A stretch of 64,000 bases of DNA from Scheffersomyces stipitis CBS 6054 (GCF_000209165.1 NC_009044.1:1302001-1366000), one strand, 5' to 3'. Shown: positions 31,168 through 41,491, counted from the stretch's first letter. Translations and numbers: made by a program. The notes: a model not told the origin generated them from the letters alone.

Positions 31168-33699
31168 TCATCTTCTCTTGACATGGATAACCTTCTTGAG
31201 TGCAAGTCTAGCATCTTCTGAGTCTTCAGCATTGGATGACGAGCCAGAAGACATACCAGATGATCTTGACTCGGCAAGAGGAAGTTTGGAATTGAGTTCG
31301 TTGCTCCGGCTCACGTCTATCAAGTCACCTACATTGATAGAGTCAGATTGCAGGTGTATGCCATACTGTTCATGCTGCTGCTGCAACTGACCTTGTGCAA
31401 AGCTGGGCTGTTGTTGGCTATTGGAGTCCATGAGAGTGGTTTCAGAGTGACTTCCATTCATAAAGAACTCCTGGGCCAATAAGAACTGGTTGTTACTGTG
31501 GTTGTTATTGGTGCTGATGCTGTTGTTCAACCCCTTCTTCTGTTGTGGAGAGTTGACACCCATCATTGAGTACATCATAGAGTTGAACTGAGGAGTTAAG
31601 TTGAATGTGAGGTTGCTATTAGGCGTCAAGCCCGTAGATGAATACAAGTAGTTTTCCTTGTAGTTGGGGGTCTGCGGCAATTGTATACCGACACTAGGCA
31701 CTGAGAGAGAGTTGCCATTTTCGTTAATCGATGATAACACATTAGTCGCTGCTGGATGTGTGCCGAGAATGCTGGATGCGGCCACACCTGTGAAGTCAGA
31801 GTTATGTCTTCTCAACAAGTTAGGACGACCAGACATAAGTGTCTGATTCTGATTCTGGTTCAGATCATTTGAATCTAAACCAAAAGGAGGCGTCAATCCG
31901 CCCACTTGGTTCTGAGGTAAGTACTGGCCCTCTATGCCTATAACAGAGTTGACATGGGTCAACCTGGGCTTAGAATCTTCGTCTTCCGAATTGTCTACCT
32001 TTTTGTGTTTCTGCTGGTTGACCAACTTGGGCTCTCTTCTTCTGCTAGACTTTATCTTATTAAAAGACTCTTCCGTTGTTTCTAAAGCGTTCAGCTCGAA
32101 GGATGACGTGAAGAAGTCTGATGACAAGACAGCCTTGCCCAGATCGTCTATGGTCAATTTAAGCAGGAAATCACCAGAGTTACTGGAGGAAACAGAGTTT
32201 CTGATATCGCTATTAGAGATATGCTGCTGCTGCTGTTCAAGATGGAAGCCATGGAGCTGCTGCTGGTCGGGCCCCTGCTCCTTGATTTCCTCTTTGATCT
32301 TGGAGAGCGACGACTTGTGGGAAGTTCCACCGTTGGTAGAAATAGGACCGTTGCCAGATATTTGAGCCTTACCAAGAGCATTGGAAGACGCCGACACAAG
32401 CGAAACTGGAGGAAGCAAGTTCTTGTTGATTGGCGAAACATGCTGTTCGTCACTACCTGGTGTCGGAGTGGAATCAGGCAAAACCATATAAGGATTTTGC
32501 ATGAGCACACTATTCTTCAACTCAGACGATGGAGTAGGGTAACCTGTTCTGGGCAGATCAAAGTTGGGAGTATTCAAGTAGTTGGGAAACTGACTCTTGA
32601 CCGTGGATGAAGGTGGAGTGTTGTAGAAGGGAACAGCACCTGATCCAGTTTGAAGAATCAAACCTACAGAGCTACCAGTAGAAGTAGCACCGGTGTTGGG
32701 GTCCAGCTGGGTGATCATTGACATATTGTCCAACGTCTTGGAGTTGATCTGGTGATAAGGGGTGAATGTCGAACCGTTTATGGCCGTAGACAACGGAGTC
32801 ACCAAGACATTGCTACTGTTACTACTATTATTGTTATTCATACTACTATTGTTGTTGCTGGTCAATTTCAAAGAGTTAAGAGAAACAGACAGCTTCAGAG
32901 TCTTAGTAACCACGGGGGACGAACCCAACGACGAGCTGGTGGAGTTTTTCCTCTTTCTCTTAGTTCTCGAAGAAGGTGACACTCGCATAAGTGGGGTAAA
33001 AATATCTGGAGCACCTCTCATCATTACCTGGTTAGAGCTTGTTTCAGCCATTGGGGAAGCTCTCAACGGCGATGTATTGACGTTGATGTTGACGGTGGTG
33101 GTGATTTTCGTCGAAAGCGACGTTGCCTTGGGCGGTCTTCCTCTTTTCTTCTTCATAGGTGGAGTAGCCTCAACAGAAGGTGAAGCTTGAAAGTTCACAC
33201 CCGAAGGTTCAATCGTTGGCCACGACGTCGCTTTATAGCTGGAGCCATACGCGGGGTTTGAACCGTCTACCGCACTGGACACAGAAGCTGATCGACTAGC
33301 ACCTGAGAACGACTTGGAACCCGATCCAGCCGAAATGGACTTCGAGCTTAGAGAAGTAGCCGGATTGATAGAATTGATGGAAACGGAACTTGCCGAATTA
33401 ATTGAATCCTCAGAATTGGCCGAATTTCCAGAATTCGAATAGTTTGTGTAATTCGTGTAATTCGACGAATTGGCGACGTTCAAGTTCAACGGAATACCTC
33501 TACCAGACGAAGCGGGGCCATTTGGTGAACCTGTAGGTTTAATGAGCATATTGTAGTTGGAGTAGTTTGTAGGTGCCAGGTTCTCCTGACTGTGAATAGG
33601 AGCAGGGTTATCTGGCTGATGGAGCGACGGGTGGTTCGCCAACATGTTATACTGGTTAGACATGGGAAATGTGGAGATCACAACGGACTCTGTGATCAT
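31168..33699 (-). CDS. low-complexity nuclear protein with an AT-hook, function unknown
   Basis: 843 residues; a second ATG at 33663 (MSNQYNML) is an equally good start. Most of it is Ser/Asn/Gln/Thr-rich. Visible features are an AT-hook KKKRGRPPK (about residues 183-191), a basic patch RTKRKRKNS (about 245), many S/TP sites (TPYH, YPTPSS, STPTPGS, LTPPFG), short poly-Q and poly-N runs, and a more ordered piece FLLKLTIDDLGKAVLSSDFF. The C-terminus is basic (KKVIHVKRR). This suggests a transcriptional regulator or cell-cycle-phosphorylated cofactor, but no DNA-binding domain beyond the AT-hook is seen and I do not recognise an orthologue. The 4-kb gene-free upstream region is typical of highly regulated fungal regulators. 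Confidence 0.75.
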   Translation of the reverse strand: MITESVVISTFPMSNQYNMLANHPSLHQPDNPAPIHSQENLAPTNYSNYNMLIKPTGSPNGPASSGRGIPLNLNVANSSNYTNYTNYSNSGNSANSEDSINSASSVSINSINPATSLSSKSISAGSGSKSFSGASRSASVSSAVDGSNPAYGSSYKATSWPTIEPSGVNFQASPSVEATPPMKKKRGRPPKATSLSTKITTTVNINVNTSPLRASPMAETSSNQVMMRGAPDIFTPLMRVSPSSRTKRKRKNSTSSSLGSSPVVTKTLKLSVSLNSLKLTSNNNSSMNNNNSSNSSNVLVTPLSTAINGSTFTPYHQINSKTLDNMSMITQLDPNTGATSTGSSVGLILQTGSGAVPFYNTPPSSTVKSQFPNYLNTPNFDLPRTGYPTPSSELKNSVLMQNPYMVLPDSTPTPGSDEQHVSPINKNLLPPVSLVSASSNALGKAQISGNGPISTNGGTSHKSSLSKIKEEIKEQGPDQQQLHGFHLEQQQQHISNSDIRNSVSSSNSGDFLLKLTIDDLGKAVLSSDFFTSSFELNALETTEESFNKIKSSRRREPKLVNQQKHKKVDNSEDEDSKPRLTHVNSVIGIEGQYLPQNQVGGLTPPFGLDSNDLNQNQNQTLMSGRPNLLRRHNSDFTGVAASSILGTHPAATNVLSSINENGNSLSVPSVGIQLPQTPNYKENYLYSSTGLTPNSNLTFNLTPQFNSMMYSMMGVNSPQQKKGLNNSISTNNNHSNNQFLLAQEFFMNGSHSETTLMDSNSQQQPSFAQGQLQQQHEQYGIHLQSDSINVGDLIDVSRSNELNSKLPLAESRSSGMSSGSSSNAEDSEDARLALKKVIHVKRR

Positions 33700-34280
33700 G
33701 AGCCCTTTGCAATGGGGTTAGAAGTGGTCTGGTGGGGAGTGAAAAAAAGTTCGAGAATCTGAAAAAATTGTAAAACTGGATTACTTGTGAAAAATGAACG
33801 AAAACTGGAATTAGACAAAATGCAACGGATAAGGAGTAGATGATGTAGTTGTAGACGGTGTATGGGACGTAGTGAGCGAAATTCTCAGAGCAGTATTGGG
33901 GTGTAGTGGCAGATAGTCGTCACCGTTGGAGGATATCCGGTTGCTGATTGAGATCGGGGAACACCTTGAAATTTCCAGAGCCTGCTAAGCAGTGAGAAGT
34001 GAAATAATCAAAGTGAGAGACAAACTAGCCAACAAATCGAGAGTAGAGCTGTTGATAGTGGGAGACCCGGCAGAGGTAGAAAGTAGAGAGGGTGAGGAAA
34101 AGAAGAGCTGGCAAAGAACAAGCAGCTTCTGGTGAAATAAGGATGTTCCAAAAAGGGCAAAATTTTCTGTCTCGGTAACTCCTTTTTTTCTGTGGTTAAT
34201 TTGCTGATAATGTATGTAATTAACCTGGAAGTGGCACGGCGCGGTGTGGAGTGATAGCGGAAAACGATGCTAGCGAGAGC

Positions 34281-34324
34281 TGGCGGCAGTACGGCGGCAG
34301 TACGGCGGCAGTGCGGTGGCAGTG
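34281..34324. repeat. 11-base tandem repeat (ACGGCGGCAGT), about 4 copies
   Basis: Two perfect units (291-301 and 302-312 past 34000) are flanked by a partial copy and a copy with two changes. It is GC-rich within AT-rich sequence and non-coding as far as can be seen. Confidence 0.85.
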
Positions 34325-35209
34325 GAAAAAAGAGAGCCAGCAGCGAGCGTATGGGAAGTAGCTTCGTAAAGAAAGGGAAATACAAGATTAGCAAGATTAG
34401 GAAGAAGAAGATGGCAGAATGAAAAGAACAACTACAAAATACAAAACAAACCAGTCTACATCTAGTCACAAAGGCGATTGCCAACTGAGGTACAAAAGTC
34501 AAAGTCAGAGGCACTTCCAAGACAAAGCCAGTCAAAGAAAACTAGACTATTTTCAACGTCGCAAAACCATAGTGAAATTGTCTGCCGTTGTAGTGTGGTG
34601 GTGATCGCAGGAACAATGGAACGGAACAACTGCTGTATGATGAGACCATCACTTTGTGCGTCGGTGCAGGCGTTTACATATCGAAGGATGTCTGAGTCGA
34701 GATGGGCATTAGGTGGAGGTAGTAGAGATGGGGGGCCATTGTTGTGTCGCTAGGCTGGCTGAGCTATTTACCGCGATTCTTGGGGGATTGTGAAAGCGGA
34801 ATCGTCCTGACACCGTCCTGACACCATCGCTATTTCCACTTTTTTTCACGTCCACTTTTGCTACTGTAGTTCTAATATCTACTGTAAAAGTACATTTTCT
34901 ACTCTACTCTACTTTGTGATTTAGACTGCTTCTGATCCCGAAGATCTGGGGCACGGCAACACATTTTCTTTGCCTCAAACGTAACTAAACATGATCGAGG
35001 TGTCGTCCCACTTGGACACCAACCCTGTAGCACTCTGCGACAACTTTGTACCGAGTGCCTCAAGCATATTTTCTAGCACTCTGTAGATATGTAGCAGTGA
35101 AATGAAGCACTCTGGCTCTCGTTGTGTGGACGGCAAGCGGGGTGTCCTAAACGAGGCAGGGAATTTCATCTAAATCACATCACAATATTACTAAACCATT
35201 CTGATCTCG

Positions 35210-35370
35210 CTATTGCAATCTCGCAATAGTGCACTCTACAGCCGGCAGGAGTTGCTCAAGAGGCGCTCCCTGCCAGATGGCTCAGGTCAAGAATACGCTT
35301 GAGCCGAAACCCTTGCAATTCAGAGCGCTGGCGCTCTTCTGGTGCCGACGGGCGCTTCCGAGAACTGGCA
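35210..35370. other. run of consecutive short inverted repeats
   Basis: Five adjacent potential stems: CTATTGC/GCAATAG (35210-35229), GGCAGGAG/CTCCCTGCC (35244-35274), GGCTCA/TGAGCC (35279-35305), AGAGCGC/GCGCTCT with a two-base gap (35322-35337) and TGCC/GGCA (35343-35370). The stretch is more GC-rich than its flanks. It could be a structured RNA, a decayed element or chance; no known RNA family recognised. Confidence 0.3.
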
Positions 35371-37170
35371 TCGTGTAAATGTGTGATGACTTATCCATCG
35401 TGCAATTTATTTCTCTACTTCTATCGGTGAAGCTTATTGTTCTCGGTAATAATTTGTGCCAGTAAAAAAATTGTCGGTAAAATCGTGCCAGCGAATTGTG
35501 CAACTAAACGCAATTTGTCGTAGATGCACATTCTCAAACCAGTCGAGCTACGGCTCGCTCACATTTGGCAAGAATGACATCATGAGCAGGCGGCCCCCGA
35601 GCCAACGGAGACTTGTTTTCGTTAAGACCGATGGAGCCCCTTATCGCTCCCATCCAGCATGAAATGGTCGCCAGATACGAAAATAGAACAATCCTGGGGC
35701 ATCAGGAAATTTTTCACTTGACGCGAGACGCGTGTAATATAAGCATTTAATTAACCAGAAGCAGTAAAATTCTAGCGCTATATAGCGGAAAGTCGTTTAC
35801 GCAGTAGCACTTTCTCACTAAACTCTTCCGAATTTCTCTCTAACTACAATACAGACTTCATATGGCGCACAAGGACCACACACTACAATGCTGGTTTAGC
35901 GTATACGGAAAATTGACGGTGGATATATGAATTGGCAATAGCTAAAAGTTAATAATGAGAATGTGTTACGAACACCAGCCGTAAAGTGACTCGACCGGGC
36001 CGTGTATTGTGCCCGTATGTATTTTTGTTTTACCGCTCGTATTGTTCGACTGAAAAATTTCTCAAATAGCCGCCAGAGATTTTCACAACCACCAATGATC
36101 AGCGAATCTAGCCAGCGCCAACTCTATCCTCTGATCCTCAAGGCGGAGACGAATATTCTCATCTCTTTGAGACACAAGGTGGGGCTACTTTTAGTCAGAT
36201 GTGCAAGTTTCATGTGTCTGCCGAAGGGGCTTGAGGGGACGTCTTTAAATACGTAATCGAAGTGCAACTTGATTGGTGCGTTCTCCATGTGAGCATACAT
36301 TCTGTACTTTTCACAGTATGTGAAAGCGAAAGTCTTCAAGTTTATCTAGGAATTTTTGAGTTTCTAAAAGTGGTCAACGTAGGCGAATCTGACGTCACCT
36401 GTATTATTCTCTTACTAAATTGTAGCTAGCATTTGGGATCGTGTTGCTACAAATGGGATCAACGTCTTTGATCCAAACAAATTTGTAGCAGTTTCGAGGC
36501 GCCGTTTTGCTTGCAGTTGACTTCAGTCGCTGGATCCGTGGAGTAGAAATTTACGAAACATTGCCATCTGACCGGCAAATCTGTGATATCGACAGTTGTA
36601 GTAACTCGGCCGAGACGACCTTTTCAATTGAAATTGCCTGGTTGGCTCTTCGAGATTATGAAAGTTCGTAATCCACAATTTCCAACTATGCTACAACTCT
36701 TCTGTCAGCAACTCAATATGGCCAGAACGAGCCACATCTGAGATCCCTTGAGAATGAGCATTTACAATTCTACGTAGATCTACAATACTCTGGAGCTTTT
36801 AATTTTGCATGTTCTCTTGAATAGAATATGAGCTTGTCCAATTTATTTTGCACTGAAACTACAAGATTCACCTGGATAATTAGATAACAAATCAGCCCAG
36901 TACAAGAATTATGTTGTTTGACTATCTTAGAGCGATCACATTCTACAGTGCCATTAAATATTTCACTTATCTTTATTTCTCTGCTGAATTTCTTCGCTTG
37001 CGAGAATTCCACTTCCATTGCATATCACAGTTTAAAATAGGCCAGTAGCAAATGACAACTGCTATCATGGATTTGGAGGCTCCATTATTGCTTGACAACA
37101 GGGTCTCTTGAAATGAAGCACCAGGCGAAGATAGGACCACGTGAAGGATGACCTGAAGCTAACGAGAGTA

Positions 37171-37212
37171 GTGTAGAGAGAGCAGTGTAGAGAGAGCAGT
37201 GTAGAGAGAGCA
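37171..37212. repeat. 14-base tandem repeat, three perfect copies
   Basis: GTGTAGAGAGAGCA occurs three times head to tail without a mismatch, about 580 bases upstream of the ERG24 ATG. No coding frame recognised. Confidence 0.9.
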
Positions 37213-37548
37213 GCGATGGTAGATTAGAGAACAAATAGACAAACAGTAGTGGCTCCCGAGAAGCAAATATTATAGTTTTGTGGGGAGAAATCACGACTCG
37301 TCGTTTTCAGAATTGTCCCCACTACTTTTTCACATTCTTCAGTTTGCTTATACGTAGCACAATTAGTGGCTCCAACTAGAAGTAGCGACAATAGATTCTC
37401 TATTGTCATATGTTCATCCCACGAGTTCATTGGCCTCCTCTGAAATTAAACTTTCTCGCTAACTGCCCTCTCTCTATATATTCTCCCTATATCCTGTACT
37501 TTCTGGCTATTTCTCACTATTTACTTTTTCGTACCCATCGGCTTCGCG

Positions 37549-37567
37549 GTACGATCGTATATCGTAC
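37549..37567. promoter_or_regulatory. sterol-response element palindrome upstream of ERG24
   Basis: GTACGAT-CGTAT-ATCGTAC is an inverted repeat that contains TCGTATA (37555-37561), the core site of Upc2/Ecm22-type zinc-cluster activators of ergosterol genes. It lies about 230 bases before the ERG24 ATG. The match to the seven-base core is exact; binding is inference. Confidence 0.65.
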
Positions 37568-37792
37568 AGTGAGAATGTTTAAATGTTTAATGGCTTCTTA
37601 GCGAAGCAAGTCTCTCTTGTTCGAATATTCTTATAAGACGAATATCCAGTGGATGCAAGAACATCCAACAGACCCTTCTTTCGTTCAAAAAAGTTGCTGA
37701 AATTTTCATCCTTAGTTGGTTAAATTTTCAACCTATATTTTGCATTTTTCACTATTTCCAATTTTCATTCTCCATTTCACTCCAAACTTCTT

Positions 37793-39124
37793 ATGTCTAA
37801 ACTAAACCCAGTTACTACTCACAGAGAGTTTTCCGGTCTTCCTGGTGCTATTGGAATCACCATTGGTTTGCCATCTCTCATTATCTTTTTTGCATTAGTT
37901 TCCAACGAAGCCTACTCTGTACAAGGTATCAACTTAGATTTCCAGGCGATCTTGAGTCAACTTCCACAAAGTTCTCAAGAATGGATTGACCTCGTGTTTG
38001 ACAAAACCGTCTGGGCTGCTTACCTCGTGTGGTTTTTTGTGTTGGTAGCTTTGGACTTTGTCTTGCCTGGAAAACATATGAAGGGTACTACCTTGAGAGA
38101 CGGAACCCAGTTGGACTACAAGATTAACGGTTTGGCCATGTCCTCGACTCTCATCGCAGTTTTGCTTGCCAGATTCTACCAAACAGAAAACGGCTACTTG
38201 CCCGAATTGCTGTTCATCTACGATAACCAGATGAAATTGACTCTAGTCACTACAGTGTTCTCGTTCTTGCTTGCAGTGTTTGTCTACGTCATTTCTTTTG
38301 TTCCATTGGTCAAGCCAAATGCTCATGGAACTAGAGAGAGAATTTTATCCATCAATGGAAACACTGGGAACCCCATCTACGACTGGTTCATTGGTAGAGA
38401 ATTGAATCCCAGAATTGGCTCCTGGGATATCAAGTTGTTCTGTGAATTGAGACCAGGCTTGCTCTTGTGGTTTCTCATCAACTTGTCTTGTTTACATAAC
38501 CAGTACCACAAGTATGGTCAGGTGACTGATTCCGTTATCTTGATCAACGTACTCCAAGGATTCTACGTGTTCGATGGAGTGTTGAACGAAGAAGGCTTAT
38601 TGTCCATGATAGACATCACTACAGATGGCTTCGGTTTCATGCTCTCTTTCGGCGATTTGGCATGGTTGCCGTGGGTATACTCCTTTCAGGCTCGTTACTT
38701 GAGTTTGCCTGAAAACACCTTAACTTTGGGTCGTGGAAATGTAGCTATTATTGTAGGTATTATGGCTCTTGGATATTACATCTTCCATTCATCTAATAAG
38801 CAGAAGTCTGATTTCAGACAAGGCAAGTTGGAACACCTCCAGTTGGAAAGCATCCAGACCACGACAGGCTCTCGTTTGCTTTGCGACGGATGGTGGGGTG
38901 CTTCTCAACATATCAACTACTTGGGTGACTGGTTGATTGGCTGGGCCTGGTGTTTGCCTACTGGGTTTCAAACCCCGTTGACATACTTTTATGTTGTATA
39001 CTTTGGAACACTTTTGGTGCACAGACAGACGAGAGATGAAGCCAAATGTAGGGCTAAGTACGGCAAGCAATGGGAGGAGTATGAAGAAAAGGTTCCTTAC
39101 AAGATCATTCCCTATGTGTATTAA
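37793..39124 (+). CDS. ERG24: Erg24, sterol C-14 reductase
   Basis: 443 residues, multi-pass ER membrane protein. It follows S. cerevisiae Erg24 along its length: LNPVTTHREFSGLPGAIGI at the start, DWFIGRELNPRIGSWDIK, the family signature LLCDGWWGASQHINYLGDW with LTYFYVVYFGTLLVHR, and KVPYKIIPYVY at the end. It reduces the C14-15 double bond made by Erg11, using NADPH, and is the target of morpholine fungicides. Erg4, the other reductase of this family, differs at the N-terminus. A sterol-response palindrome sits in its promoter. Confidence 0.96.
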   Translation: MSKLNPVTTHREFSGLPGAIGITIGLPSLIIFFALVSNEAYSVQGINLDFQAILSQLPQSSQEWIDLVFDKTVWAAYLVWFFVLVALDFVLPGKHMKGTTLRDGTQLDYKINGLAMSSTLIAVLLARFYQTENGYLPELLFIYDNQMKLTLVTTVFSFLLAVFVYVISFVPLVKPNAHGTRERILSINGNTGNPIYDWFIGRELNPRIGSWDIKLFCELRPGLLLWFLINLSCLHNQYHKYGQVTDSVILINVLQGFYVFDGVLNEEGLLSMIDITTDGFGFMLSFGDLAWLPWVYSFQARYLSLPENTLTLGRGNVAIIVGIMALGYYIFHSSNKQKSDFRQGKLEHLQLESIQTTTGSRLLCDGWWGASQHINYLGDWLIGWAWCLPTGFQTPLTYFYVVYFGTLLVHRQTRDEAKCRAKYGKQWEEYEEKVPYKIIPYVY

Positions 39125-39401
39125 AAATCAGCCTTTTTGTAGATTAACATATTAATATCATAGACATGTAGATACCAGTTACTTCAAATGATAGACATTG
39201 TATATACATAGTTGATACTACAATTTCTGGAAGAAAACTTTTGTAAGACTCGAAGGTACTACCAAGGGAGACAAATCATCAGTGCTTAATACAATTTACA
39301 TACCAGATACAGATAAAAATAACTAAGATAAATGTATTGATGTATAACGAAAAAAGAGTAAATGAAGTGAAGAAAATAATATATGAAGTAAAGTGAGACG
39401 A

Positions 39402-40376
39402 TTACTCGTTTTTCTTTTCAAAGTCCACCTGCTTGTCGAACGAGGAGTAGGTGATTTGGATAGATGTGATCCAGCTCAAAGCAGCGTATAAGATGGAGAC
39501 CAAGAAGCCAGCAACGATGATTCCCAGCAAAGTGCCCGGAGTGAAGAATTGGTACGTTGTGAAGAGATTGGCGTTGACCTTTACGTTACTGCCATCGGAA
39601 GGAGATTGTGGAGCTGAAGAATCACCTTCTTCAGCATCGTCCATGATGCTGACCAGCTTATCACCTTCTTCAGCAATGAAAGATTCGGCAGCCTTGAAGT
39701 CGTCTTCGATCTCCTTGTCCAACTCGTTGATGTCTTTTCCGTTATCATCCTCTTCTGAAGATCTATCGGCTCTTTTGGATAAAATGGTATCGAAATCGAA
39801 CTCAATGTCCAAGTTTTCGTAAACCTTATCTTCTACAATGTGTTTTAATTTCTCGAGTTTTGAAGCCGAAGTTAGGAAAGAGGGCTTTCCTTGAACAATG
39901 ATGACCCTGCCGTCGTTGCTGGTCAAGAATTCTCGTACACTATGTTCTTTACCGTCTTCTACATCTACGATCTCAACAGGAACTGCAATGTCTTGCCCCA
40001 AGACTTGACCAAGCTCGCTGTATCTTACTTGACCAGCTTGACAAGAAGCCCCCAAGTCAAAATCCAACTCCGCGGCAGAGTCGTAGTGGACATGCTTTAT
40101 GAAAGTGCCATCATTCTCCTTCTCTAAGTCGCCAGAAGTCAATCCACTGACACGGTAGATAAGTACATGGTTTGTAATACCATTGTCGCCTTCGGCACAA
40201 GCCTTCTCCGTAAGCTGCTGGACGTGTTTGGCCACTTGCGAAGCTTCCGTGATGTAGCTGGACTCGTTGTCGTCATTGATGAGCTTCTTGGACGAATATA
40301 AAATGCCAGTATCAGCAAAGCCAGAAACTCCCAGCGCCGCCCAAAAAGAGGCTATCATAAGCGAGACGACCTTCAT
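39402..40376 (-). CDS. VOA1: Voa1/Big1-type ER membrane protein, V-ATPase assembly factor
   Basis: 324 residues from the first ATG (40376); upstream the frame opens only at TTG. A signal peptide (MKVVSLMIASFWAALGVSG) leads to a lumenal domain of about 240 residues with an acidic, low-complexity end, one membrane helix (LLGIIVAGFLVSILYAALSW) and a short tail SIQITYSSFDKQVDFEKKNE. That tail pattern is shared by Voa1, Big1 and Ac45. It ends in KKNE, a KKXX ER-retrieval signal. Length (324) is nearer Big1 (about 335) than Voa1 (about 265), but the neighbour VMA21 and the wider gene order match the S. cerevisiae VOA1 locus, so I favour Voa1. Voa1 works with Vma21 in V0-sector assembly; Big1 in beta-1,6-glucan synthesis. 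Confidence 0.75.
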   Translation of the reverse strand: MKVVSLMIASFWAALGVSGFADTGILYSSKKLINDDNESSYITEASQVAKHVQQLTEKACAEGDNGITNHVLIYRVSGLTSGDLEKENDGTFIKHVHYDSAAELDFDLGASCQAGQVRYSELGQVLGQDIAVPVEIVDVEDGKEHSVREFLTSNDGRVIIVQGKPSFLTSASKLEKLKHIVEDKVYENLDIEFDFDTILSKRADRSSEEDDNGKDINELDKEIEDDFKAAESFIAEEGDKLVSIMDDAEEGDSSAPQSPSDGSNVKVNANLFTTYQFFTPGTLLGIIVAGFLVSILYAALSWITSIQITYSSFDKQVDFEKKNE

Positions 40377-41000
40377 TGTGTTATACAGAACCAAAGCAAC
40401 AGCAATTGCTAAGACAAACGAGGAAATGTGAAGAACTAGAAGTTGAAAGGAAGGTTGACCTGATGCACTTCTTTATCAGCTCCGTTTTTTGAAGTGGAAG
40501 TTGAATTGGACGGGACTATATGCAGGCGAAATATATCTGAGAGTTGGTGAAGAGTTCTGAGTGTGGAAGAATTCTTTAGATGGAGAAAAGTATATGAACT
40601 TGAGTTAAAGAAGGAGGAATATCTTTATTTCTTCTGAATCTTGTAAATGGAGCATTGTAGCTTTTGCTAGTGTTTGTATGCTTTATTATGCCATTAAGAT
40701 ATCCACACTATATACAGGCCACAAAGGTCAGTGGTCATTGCCTTCGTGAAAAGAATCATTTTTGGTGGAATTTGAATGGAAAGAAAGTGGAATTGTAGAT
40801 ATCGTCCATAGTAACATGCACATCCATTCTTTTACAGCTTTCGTTTACAATTGGTATACTATAAGGGGTTAATGGTTTGTTGGAGTGATACATTATGCAG
40901 GTCTTCCAATTGACTCTATCTACTCTGAAATAATATGAGAAAATGTTCAGATATTGTCGTGGATCTGATTCTTCTCCATTACAAAGTAGCTCAATTCAAG
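40377..41000. promoter_or_regulatory. divergent VOA1/VMA21 intergenic region
   Basis: 624 bases between the two divergent starts, AT-rich, with no gene recognised. Shared control of the two V-ATPase assembly genes is possible, but no named motif stands out. Confidence 0.45.
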
Positions 41001-41491
41001 ATGGCTGCTGAGATTCCTACGTAAGTATTTGAGGATTTCTAAATGTTGTACAGAATGCACGATACGAAAGGAATAGCAATTGTTGGTTTGAAACTCACGG
41101 TTTATAGAGAAGTTGATACATGCTTTTGAAGAGGCGAGTTTACAAGTGAAATCAGTGGAATGTAAGGAAACACATAGATGTTAATCCGAAGAATGGATCA
41201 AGTGATTCTTTCGTGTGATAGTTCTGATATTTCTAGAGATTTGGATAAGAACCGTACTAACCATTCAGTTCCGTGATCCAGAAGTTGGTGTTTTTCACCG
41301 GGGCTATGATAATCTTTCCCATTTTCACATTTTTTGTGTGTCAGTATTTGTTTAGCAACAACGCTCTTATAAGTGGAGGTATAGCTGCATTAATGGCGAA
41401 TGTGGTGTTGATAGGCTACGTAGTAGTAGCGTTCACGGAGGACACCTCGCTGTTGGCTGATGAGAAGGTTGAGACCAAGAAGGATATTTGA
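41001..41491 (+). CDS. VMA21: Vma21, V-ATPase assembly chaperone (spliced)
   Basis: Exon 1 is 41001-41020 (MAAEIPT and the first two bases of the Thr codon). After a 248-base intron, exon 2 is 41269-41491. The spliced protein has 80 residues: a short N-tail, two membrane helices ([21 protein letters not shown] and [16 protein letters not shown]) joined by [12 protein letters not shown], and a C-tail ending KKDI, a KKXX retrieval signal. The order matches S. cerevisiae Vma21 (77 residues), including the LISGG.AA.MANVVLI core. It shuttles V0 complexes from the ER to the Golgi. Exon 1 is too short to be found without the splice signals. Confidence 0.93.
41021..41268 (+). other. spliceosomal intron of VMA21
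   Basis: 5' site GTAAGT (41021), branch point TACTAAC (41255-41261) and 3' site CAG (41266-41268), seven bases after the branch point. Removal restores the conserved N-terminus in phase. It is the only intron I could support in the window. Confidence 0.9.

Larger units (their letters stand above)
33700..37792. other. 4-kb gene-free region between the AT-hook protein and ERG24
   Basis: No open frame here has convincing composition; the largest (34008-34535 minus) is Phe/Leu/Pro-rich noise. It holds an 11-base tandem repeat (34281-34324), a hairpin-rich stretch (35210-35370), a 14-base tandem repeat (37171-37212), and the ERG24 promoter with a sterol-response palindrome (37549-37567). The left part is the probable long upstream region of the AT-hook protein gene. 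Confidence 0.6.

Noticed and set aside
34008..34535. 175-codon minus-strand frame upstream of the AT-hook gene
   Set aside because: Phe/Leu/Pro-rich without any known domain; it lies in a presumed leader or promoter region and looks fortuitous.
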